Below, piece after piece: positions 25,471 to 32,674 of a stretch of DNA of 64,000 nt (positions within the stretch are counted from its first letter, which is position 1; each line of letters begins with the position of its first letter). The stretch spans positions 124,001-188,000 of the forward strand of contig NZ_FCNZ02000007.1 of NCBI RefSeq assembly GCF_001544495.1, read 5' to 3'. Both the position numbers and the translations under genes were made by a program. Below the pieces are notes generated by a model, which saw only the letters and a list, made by a program, of their open reading frames with translations, was not told where the DNA came from and made no database searches. Origin of the DNA: Caballeronia telluris (lineage in GTDB: Bacteria; Pseudomonadota; Gammaproteobacteria; Burkholderiales; Burkholderiaceae).

Positions 25471-26934
25471 TCAGGCTCCCACCCATTCCCAATCAGCCCG
25501 CTCCCCCGCACCTTTGATCAATGGCATCGGCTGGCCGCGCCGCAGCGTCACGAGGCTCGATAGCTCGTGGCGGTATTCCGGGTACAGGGAATCTGATCCC
25601 GCATTGATGCGGGGCACCCAGCGCCCGCTGCGCGGACAGGTCGAACCCGCCGCGCAGAACTGGCGGGTGTCATCGATCATGTCGAACGACCACTGCTTGA
25701 CCGGTGTCGGCGCGGTGGCCTGCCACTCCCACTGCACTGGCCCGTTGATGTTGATGCCGCTCCCGTTGTCCATCGGCATCTTGACGTTTTCGGTAGTGGC
25801 GACGTCCCCGGCCTTGAACGGCTTAACCTGAAGGCTGCGGTAGCGGATACCAGAAATCAGCGCCACCGCGCGATACAGGCCATCCTCCGCGAACGCTTCA
25901 CCAGGCTTGACTGGCTGCGAGGACATGGTGGCGCGATGCGTCGCCTCCCACTGCTCGCGCTCCTGCGGGGTCAACGGGTAGGCATGATCGAAGCTAATAG
26001 ATCGAGAGGATTTTTCATCCGAGACAAGGTTAGCTTTTTCAACATGCTGTCCATCACTGTCCACGATCGTAAGTTCCATATCGGCTGCCACTCCAAATCT
26101 GTATTCTCCAGCCTCAAATTTCTCGTTTGGGTTCGTTATAAACACCAAAGTCTTCTTTTCGCTTGGCTGCAAGAAAATCCATTCAGGTACAGATTCAACT
26201 CCGACAATTCTTGCGGTAATCAGCTCAAAATCGAAACCGTCATATTCCTGCCCGTTTTTTATGAGAAGCCCGCCCACCGATAAGCTATTCCTCATGGAAG
26301 GACTCTTCCACAAATCTGGACGCTTGAACTTTATAACGCGCTCACCTGCGTTATAAAAATCGACGCCCACCCGGAAGCCATCGTTACTTCTCTGGATCGA
26401 TGAGACGTCTATACTTAGCTTTACTCTTCTACTTCCACTGCTAACAACGTAGGAGATAACTTCACCCAGCAGTTTAGTCGCCTCTTCGAATGTTTCCTTC
26501 GGCATTAAAGACAGGCTGCCATTCATCAATTTGAATGTTCCATCGCCAGACGTGCATGCTGAAGTGAATGTTTCGGCTGGGTCCGTGCTTTGGGGTGCGA
26601 ATGGACGCCCAGCCTGGCTTCCTGACGCACAAGCAATCTGATTGAATTTTCTCACTGAATCAATGCTCGCCGAGTCCAAACGGGTGTTAAAAATACCTCC
26701 GCCGTTAGCACAATGCTCGCAGCCGCGAAATACTTTCGCAGTAGCAAATCCATTTTCATCGACACTCAGTGAAATATTACCGAAGTTAAGGCCACCTGCC
26801 CTACTCACGGTCAGGACAATATCCGACATCTTATTCTCTTGCATTTCCGCTCCATTCGCCAGCACGTAATTTGTGCCGCAAGCCAAGAAGGCAGTCCATA
26901 ACAAGCAAAGGGCTTTGCACACAAACTTATTCAT
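25471..26934 (-). CDS. Secreted protein coupled to VgrG-zincin; candidate periplasmic immunity protein
   Basis: Predicted 487-residue exported protein with a signal peptide (residues 1-27, cleavage near VLANG). The middle is beta-rich. The C-terminal 130 residues have the pattern GIRYRSLQVKPF, QWEWQATAP, CPRSGRWVPR and a terminal ADWEW, like the C-terminal domain of several type VI immunity lipoproteins near PAAR/VgrG genes (from memory; family not confirmed). Its start overlaps the vgrG stop by 8 bases. Tight coupling to a toxin-bearing VgrG plus export to the periplasm is what one expects of an immunity protein. The N-terminal half is visibly more AT-rich than the chromosome, suggesting transfer. 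Confidence 0.6.
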   Translation of the reverse strand: MNKFVCKALCLLWTAFLACGTNYVLANGAEMQENKMSDIVLTVSRAGGLNFGNISLSVDENGFATAKVFRGCEHCANGGGIFNTRLDSASIDSVRKFNQIACASGSQAGRPFAPQSTDPAETFTSACTSGDGTFKLMNGSLSLMPKETFEEATKLLGEVISYVVSSGSRRVKLSIDVSSIQRSNDGFRVGVDFYNAGERVIKFKRPDLWKSPSMRNSLSVGGLLIKNGQEYDGFDFELITARIVGVESVPEWIFLQPSEKKTLVFITNPNEKFEAGEYRFGVAADMELTIVDSDGQHVEKANLVSDEKSSRSISFDHAYPLTPQEREQWEATHRATMSSQPVKPGEAFAEDGLYRAVALISGIRYRSLQVKPFKAGDVATTENVKMPMDNGSGININGPVQWEWQATAPTPVKQWSFDMIDDTRQFCAAGSTCPRSGRWVPRINAGSDSLYPEYRHELSSLVTLRRGQPMPLIKGAGERADWEWVGA

Positions 26935-29900
26935 AGCCGATTTTCCATTTCTTATTAGTGCCCTTGGAAAATTCAGATCGCACGTATTCCAAATAATAGG
27001 GCTCGATGGTCGCAGTAGGCGCCTGACCCGGCTTCGCCGCCGCGAAATTACAGCCCAAGCCCATTACATTAGTCGCTGTGTGAATTTTCCATATTGGCTT
27101 TCCCGCCATAGCATCAGCCCAATCGAAACGAAGTTCCTGCGCCTTTGATACGTATTCCTTATGCACGCCACCTTCATCTTCAAAATACTCATCTGGATAT
27201 GCGAACAGATGCCCGCACTCATGAGCTTGAACGTTGCTTACGTCCGGATCATCCGAAAATCTGGTAACTGAACTTTGCTTAAAATTTGTGCTTAGGTAGC
27301 CCCAGTTCAGATTATTCGCCCGATATGATCGCATAAACATTCTGATTTGCTGATCACAAGTTCCATATGGACTTCCCGGTGCAATAATCTTAAATTCGAC
27401 CTGAAATTTGACGGCCACGCGACATCCGCACGCCGCACCTTTCGGGCAATCCATTATCAGTTTATGACCACCCTGATTCAGCACTGATTCAATTCTTGAT
27501 TTTACATTTGCAAAATCAAAAATGGACGCATCACCGTCAAACGGCTTCTCTTCATAAGTCACATCTCTTCGATGACCTGCGTTTTGGTCATAACCAAACG
27601 GGAAGGAAACCTTTGCACCACCTGGTTCAGTCAAATATTTACCATCTGCACTTTTGGCAAGGATATCCCAAAGCTCCACGCCGATCTTGACAGTCGCTGT
27701 AAGCAATTTGTCTTTGCCTTTGTATTCCAAAGCCCACGTTGTGGACGCTGGCCCGCTAACTAATTTTCGACTTTGATCGGGATTTTTCAGCGGTTGACTC
27801 TTATCGCTTCCATATCCAAAATAAGACGGCGTTTCCCGCTGCACCGTGCATGCCCGCTTCAAATCGCCAATGCCAGAGCCACATGGATCAGGCTTGTCCA
27901 TCTTGACCGGCATGGATAGCTGAGGAATAGGCGCTGGCCCCTCTGATTCTCCCGATGCCGGTGCGCCTTCAGTTCCCGTCGCTTGTTCATCCTTGTTGCC
28001 CGCAAACAGTGACTTCAAGCCGCTCAATGGCGAATTTGCCACAGCGTCAGGTCCCTCTACGGGTTGCGTCTCAGGCGTCATCGCGTCAGGAAATTCAGCA
28101 CTGGTCCGCCATACCTCGCAGCTCGTCGTGTACGGTACGAACACCGGAGCGAAAGCCGCACCGCCCAAATCCATCTGCGCAGGCCCGGTCCCCTTCACGC
28201 CAGCCGTGCGATACAGCACGGCGCCACGCGAACCGATCTCGACGCCGCTCCCGCTGACCTTCACGTAGGTGCCGTTCACGTTCAGGATGATTTCCTTCGC
28301 CGCCTTCACGTGAACCACGCCGTTGACCGACTCGACGGACATATCCTCCTGCGAGGCGAGCTGCATGCGGCCACGCTGGGCCTGCGCAACAAAATCCCCC
28401 GCCGACGTGATGAGGCTCATGCCCTTCTGCGAGAACATCGACACCATGTCACGCGCAGCGACCGTGAACCGTTTGAGCGTACTGAAATGCACGCCCTTCT
28501 TCGCGGTGCCGATGATCGAACCGTCTGCGGCAAGATGCACACCATCGCCGGACGCCACGCCCACCGGCCCCGGACCCGTGACCAGGACGCCAGGCTTTTT
28601 CAGCTCCTTCAGGCCATCGTTGATACCCTTCTGCGCATCCAGGTCGGCGGGCGATGCCTTCGACGCCCCGGCAGAATCAGCAAGTGACTTGACGAACACC
28701 TGATGATCCTTCAGTTGCGCATCCGTCTCATCCATCGCGAGCACCTTGCCGCTGCCGCCGGCCTGGTTGTACGCGGTCAGCATCGCACCTGCACCGCCGC
28801 GCCCGACCAGGTGACCCGACGTCCTCAGTTCAGCACCCGTGCCACGCTCCTTCAGTTCACGGTCTGGTATGAATCCGAGGTTGAGTTGCGAGCGGCCCGA
28901 ATGCTCCGTGCTGAGTTCGATCCCTTGCTGATCGTCCCAGTCATCCATCCACATCTTGTTGCCGGACTGGGTGCGGATTTCATTACGCGATATACGCCGT
29001 CGCGAGGAATTGATGAGGTCGGGACGCTGGCTGTTCGGCATGAAGCCCGCCAGGATCGGCTTGTTCGGGTTGCCTTCACGAAACGCGACTAGGGCTTCGT
29101 CACCGTCCAGCGCAGGCATGTGCATGCCGGTGTTGTTCTTGCCTGAAAACGGCTTCGCCAGCCGCAACGGTACGCTCTCCGCACCTTTGGGCCAGTTCCC
29201 GAAGTCGCAATGAAAGCGCGCAATGTATTCCCCTTTGTCGGTCAGGAAGGCAAATTTGTATTTATCCGGAGAACAGATCGTTGCGCCGAGTGTGCCGTGT
29301 ATCCGGGGCCACCGATTTTCGTCGATAGCCATCCGATACGGACGGTCAGCCGGGATGGCGGTAAAGCGGTTCATGTAGCTGGCGTCCCGCGCGCCGCTAT
29401 GCACGACCTTTGTAATGAACATGCCCCATGTCGTATCTTCAAGCTCCCGGTCTGAACGCACGACACGACCCGGCCTGAGCGCCAGCACGGTCGACTTCAC
29501 CTTGTAGCGAACCTGCTGTGCAAGCGCTGCCTCATGCCGCAACTTTGCCTCGCGCTTCGCGCCTTCCGCGTCTCCATGATGCGTGCCCCACACGTAGGGC
29601 GTGCCAACCATCGTCTCGTCGTCCGATACAACGCGGCTTTCGTTGCGCAGAACCTCCCACGCACTTTCCGGGTTGTAGTCGGCAACGGCAAAGGATTCAG
29701 GTACGGTGCGGGTACGCACCCTGAAGGCAAAGATGGCCTCCTCGAACGTTGACAACCCGGCAGTGGGACGGTCAAGCACCATGATGGGGGGCCGCTCGTA
29801 GCCATCGACATCATCGGCAATCACCAGCACTTCACCGTGTTCGTCAGCCGTCGTGAAGCAGAACAGGCCGGCCTGCTCCATTTCCAGCCTGATATAGGCC

Positions 29901-30442
29901 CAGTCCCCTATGTTGAACTGGAACCGGAAGTCGTGTCTCGGATGCACACGTTTCAGGCGGAATTCAATCTGCATCCAGAAGCGGATTTCGTGACGCTCAA
30001 GGATAGCTTTGATGATTTCCCACGATGTCATGCGCTGGTAGGTGACGCAGTTGCTTGGGCCGTCAAGCAAGGCGAGTCGCTGGCGCACCACAACGTGATA
30101 GCTACAACCATCGCGCGATTCCGATACCAGATCAAAGCGCGACACAAAGCCGTTGAATGTGCGCATTTCGCGCCCGTCCTCGGGCTGGATCGAGAACTCT
30201 GCCAGGTGCCCGAGCACCTTCTTTCTGCTGACCGGTTCTGGCGTCGAGATCACCGCCTTGATCCGGTACGGCTCGCAGATTTCCTCATGCACTTCCCACG
30301 ATACGACCGATACAACAGGCAGGGGGTTCGCCCTTCCAGTGCCAGTGTCCCGGTCAACCTGCTGCGGCTTGCGCGGCGTGAACTTCATGTGCGCGGACTG
30401 CCGTCCCGTCAGATACGTTCTCAAACGATCAGATTCCGACAT
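26927..30442 (-). CDS. vgrG: Evolved VgrG with C-terminal HExxH zincin effector domain
   Basis: Type VI spike protein of 1171 residues. The gp27-like/VgrG core covers about residues 40-520, followed by an extended DUF2345-type beta-helix at about 550-765 (GDGVHLAADGSIIG, VHVKAAKEIILNVNG). A Ser/Pro/Gly/Glu-rich linker at about 770-855 leads to a unique C-terminal domain of about 310 residues. This holds AHECGHLFAYPDEY (His1074, Glu1075, His1078; Asp1084/Glu1085 as possible further ligands) and a Met-turn-like NVMGLG near 1127, the pattern of a zinc metallopeptidase. The domain is Cys-rich and AT-richer than the core. AGGAG precedes the ATG at 30442. Delivery into rival cells as a peptidase toxin is inferred; no structural T6SS genes lie in the window. 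Confidence 0.85.
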   Translation of the reverse strand: MSESDRLRTYLTGRQSAHMKFTPRKPQQVDRDTGTGRANPLPVVSVVSWEVHEEICEPYRIKAVISTPEPVSRKKVLGHLAEFSIQPEDGREMRTFNGFVSRFDLVSESRDGCSYHVVVRQRLALLDGPSNCVTYQRMTSWEIIKAILERHEIRFWMQIEFRLKRVHPRHDFRFQFNIGDWAYIRLEMEQAGLFCFTTADEHGEVLVIADDVDGYERPPIMVLDRPTAGLSTFEEAIFAFRVRTRTVPESFAVADYNPESAWEVLRNESRVVSDDETMVGTPYVWGTHHGDAEGAKREAKLRHEAALAQQVRYKVKSTVLALRPGRVVRSDRELEDTTWGMFITKVVHSGARDASYMNRFTAIPADRPYRMAIDENRWPRIHGTLGATICSPDKYKFAFLTDKGEYIARFHCDFGNWPKGAESVPLRLAKPFSGKNNTGMHMPALDGDEALVAFREGNPNKPILAGFMPNSQRPDLINSSRRRISRNEIRTQSGNKMWMDDWDDQQGIELSTEHSGRSQLNLGFIPDRELKERGTGAELRTSGHLVGRGGAGAMLTAYNQAGGSGKVLAMDETDAQLKDHQVFVKSLADSAGASKASPADLDAQKGINDGLKELKKPGVLVTGPGPVGVASGDGVHLAADGSIIGTAKKGVHFSTLKRFTVAARDMVSMFSQKGMSLITSAGDFVAQAQRGRMQLASQEDMSVESVNGVVHVKAAKEIILNVNGTYVKVSGSGVEIGSRGAVLYRTAGVKGTGPAQMDLGGAAFAPVFVPYTTSCEVWRTSAEFPDAMTPETQPVEGPDAVANSPLSGLKSLFAGNKDEQATGTEGAPASGESEGPAPIPQLSMPVKMDKPDPCGSGIGDLKRACTVQRETPSYFGYGSDKSQPLKNPDQSRKLVSGPASTTWALEYKGKDKLLTATVKIGVELWDILAKSADGKYLTEPGGAKVSFPFGYDQNAGHRRDVTYEEKPFDGDASIFDFANVKSRIESVLNQGGHKLIMDCPKGAACGCRVAVKFQVEFKIIAPGSPYGTCDQQIRMFMRSYRANNLNWGYLSTNFKQSSVTRFSDDPDVSNVQAHECGHLFAYPDEYFEDEGGVHKEYVSKAQELRFDWADAMAGKPIWKIHTATNVMGLGCNFAAAKPGQAPTATIEPYYLEYVRSEFSKGTNKKWKIGYE

Positions 30443-30494
30443 ACTTCTCCTGTCAATGTCCAGTCTTGTTCTTGTTGCACACGCACCTGCAGAT

Positions 30495-30791
30495 ATGCGC
30501 GAGTGCCGACCAGCACGATGCGATTCGCGTACATTCCGCCGATCTGGCTCACGTCGATGGAAATGCCGGGCGCCGGACCATCACCTGCAGTGGACGCCGC
30601 GTTCAGCGTGTCTGGATGACCAACGGCGCGGCGAAAGCGATTTGCCGCAATGAAAAAATCACAGGGTGTGATTTCGGCCCGCGTGCCGTCGTCGGTCCGG
30701 CGCCCTTTCCCGTTGTTGTCTCGGTTTCCTCGACGGCGACAAGGATCTTTCTCAGACCGCTGAATACCAGCCGGTAATTGTTCTTGTTCAT
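30495..30791 (-). pseudogene. Remnant of a two-partner-secretion exoprotein (FhaB/CdiA type)
   Basis: From the ATG at 30791 the protein begins MNKNNYRLVFSGLRKILVAV and ETTTGKG, the extended signal peptide region (ESPR) of large filamentous-haemagglutinin-like exoproteins, then FSLRQIAFAAPLV. The frame stops soon after. In another frame, SIDVSQIGGMYANRIVLVGT follows, a haemagglutinin motif (compare GGMYANKI-LVGT in FhaB). The reading frame is lost again just before the vgrG ribosome site. Most of the gene has therefore been deleted, leaving an N-terminal signal fused to an internal piece. The palindromic repeat at 30656 lies inside the remnant. Confidence 0.72.
30656..30674. repeat. Palindromic repeat (AAATCACAGGGTGTGATTT), copy 3
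   Basis: Exact reverse complement of the 19-bp core at 23242-23260, on the other side of the VgrG-PAAR cassette and inside the exoprotein remnant. Confidence 0.85.
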
Positions 30792-30822
30792 GAGGTTCGT
30801 TCGTTATGCTTATTTGCAACAA

Positions 30823-31131
30823 CCCACAAAATAGCGCCAGATGGAATGTTCAGGTTAGAACCGCTCCTCAGTCGTGCACTTGATGCAACGAATCATGGAG
30901 AATCGGAATTTCCTCATATAGTTCTGCCGAAACATGCCGTCGCCTCAACAGGCGAAAAAAAGCCCGCGCAAGGCGGGCAAAAAAAGCTTTCGCATACGAG
31001 AGTTGGGTGCAGCGAAGGCCTACGTGACTGTCCGAGGCTCGAACTGTGACGCCGGTTGATGATAGGGACAGGTCCGCAGCAACGCGTCGTTTGAGTCGCC
31101 AATCGCATTTCATACGCGCCCACGCATCACC
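30823..31131. other. Gene-free stretch with terminator-like hairpin
   Basis: GCCCGC-GCAAG-GCGGGC at 30962-30978 is flanked on both sides by seven A residues, so on the minus strand it reads as a stem followed by a T7 run. It is probably the terminator of the methyltransferase gene that ends at 31132. CTGTCC near 31028 and GGGACAG near 31065 form a short inverted repeat of unknown meaning. No credible gene was seen. Confidence 0.55.
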
Positions 31132-32376
31132 TCAAAGCTTCCTCACAACGAATTCGATACCGCATTCGGCGAATGCGGTGCGCGTCTGATCGAAGCGCGG
31201 AAGTCCCGGCAGAAAACCTTGAGTCAGGCGCTCGACCTTTTCGATGCTGACTTCGCCATCGAACCCTTGCAGCATTTCCAGCACGTTGACCGAAACCGGC
31301 GACCAGCTCCGGTGCTTGAACATCGTGAACGTGTGCTTATGGTCGCCGTTGAACGTCGACGGCCAGACGCCCTGCTCGTACATGTCCTCGTCCGGGACCG
31401 TGACGACGAGATGTCCGCCGGGCGCGAGCACGCGCAGCCACTGCTGGATCGCCGCATGCGGCTGCATCACATGCTCGAGGCAATGCGCCGAATAGACGAA
31501 GTCGAATTGCTCGTCGCGCACGTTCGCGAGGAACTGCGCGTCGCCCTGCGCCCAGTCGTAGACCGTCACGCTGCCCATGCGCGGAAACAGGCGGTGGTAC
31601 AGCCCGATGCTGTCCGGCCCGCCACCGATATCCAGGCCGTTGCCCACCAGCCAGCGATTGCTGAAGCGCGCGTCGTGCATGCGTCGATTGATCGACATGC
31701 ACGTCGTACCGGGCACGCCAAGATGTAGGATATCGGGACTGGTCCGGTCGCCGGGACGCACCCATTTCGTCAGGTCGCACGCGCCCCACGCCAACGGCCA
31801 GAGCACCGCATAGCCCATGTCTTCCGCATGCCAGTGAACGCTGTGCGTCGCGTGATAGCTTTCGAGCAACGCGACGAATTCGGTTTCCTTGTGAAACGCG
31901 TTCTCGACCGCGTCGGGCAACGGCCCGAACGCCACGTCGAAATCGCGTCGATAGATTCGCACATCGTCGACGATCACCAGTGTGTCATCGATTTTTCCGC
32001 GCAAAAGTTCGAGTTCGGCCAAGAGCGGCAGGCGTTCATCGGCGGGGCGGCCGGTGTCCGAGTAACTTTCGCCGCCGTGGTCGGCGCCCGGATAGTGGGC
32101 GTCGAGAAAGACCAGGCAGCGGGAATCGCTCAGCGCACGGACCACGGACGGCGATCGCAGGAAGCTGAGGCTGTCGGCGTGCATGACCTGCACGCGCGCG
32201 CTTTGCTGCGCCTTCGCGAACAGCGGCTCGTAGATCTCGCACGACAGCGCCTGCGTAAAGCCGGCGTCGAGCGCCGCGTTGCAAGACGTGCCCTGGCCGT
32301 AGCCCGTCTCGATCAGGTGCGTCACGCGGTGTTCGGCGACGAGGCGGTTCAAAACGAAACGGTTCAGGTTTCCCAT
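31132..32376 (-). CDS. Fusion of two SAM-dependent methyltransferase-like domains
   Basis: Predicted cytosolic protein of 414 residues. The N-terminal domain (about 15-190) has a class-I methyltransferase-like order: HLIETGYGQGTSCNAAL, LSCEIYEPLF, MHADSLSFL, CLVFLDAHYPGAD. The C-terminal domain (about 240-414) has a second set: LDIGGGPDSIGLY, VTVYDWAQGD, FDFVYSAHCLEHV and LRVLAPGGHLVVTVPDED, typical of Methyltransf_11. The acceptor is unknown; such fusions occur near surface-glycan genes, none of which are here. The ATG at 32376 is used; the frame remains open to 32433. Its place beside the type VI island suggests accessory DNA. Confidence 0.7.
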   Translation of the reverse strand: MGNLNRFVLNRLVAEHRVTHLIETGYGQGTSCNAALDAGFTQALSCEIYEPLFAKAQQSARVQVMHADSLSFLRSPSVVRALSDSRCLVFLDAHYPGADHGGESYSDTGRPADERLPLLAELELLRGKIDDTLVIVDDVRIYRRDFDVAFGPLPDAVENAFHKETEFVALLESYHATHSVHWHAEDMGYAVLWPLAWGACDLTKWVRPGDRTSPDILHLGVPGTTCMSINRRMHDARFSNRWLVGNGLDIGGGPDSIGLYHRLFPRMGSVTVYDWAQGDAQFLANVRDEQFDFVYSAHCLEHVMQPHAAIQQWLRVLAPGGHLVVTVPDEDMYEQGVWPSTFNGDHKHTFTMFKHRSWSPVSVNVLEMLQGFDGEVSIEKVERLTQGFLPGLPRFDQTRTAFAECGIEFVVRKL

Positions 32377-32600
32377 GGTCGATGATGGCTTGGAGATTCG
32401 TTGTCGATGGTCGATGAAAGGCTGCGGCCACATGAAACCAGTGCCTGCGGCAACTCTATTAGGAATGCGTATGGTAATACAGCGCTGCGCGCACTATATC
32501 TGGCGCTGAAAATGAAACGTAAAAATGTGTGATTCGACGAGTGGCGCACTCGAGCCTGCGACGGGTTCCGCTCTGTCACCGGCGACGGACGCACGAAAAG

Positions 32601-32634
32601 AAACGGCCGGCGACGCTTTCGCGTCGCCGGCCGC
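32601..32634 (-). terminator. Rho-independent terminator after asmA-like gene
   Basis: A 12-bp perfect stem (GGCCGGCGACGC with TTTC loop) is followed on the minus strand by TTTCTTTT, about 40 bases beyond the AsmA gene stop. The rest of the 32377-32674 gap shows no gene. Confidence 0.8.
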
Positions 32635-32674
32635 CAGCCATGCCAGGATCAGACGTGCAGGAAGCCCCGCGTGC

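Noticed and set aside
31024..31072. tRNA or insertion-sequence end suggested by GGCTCGAACT and CTGTCC/GGGACAG
   Set aside because: No cloverleaf can be built, the T-arm does not pair, and no transposase is adjacent.
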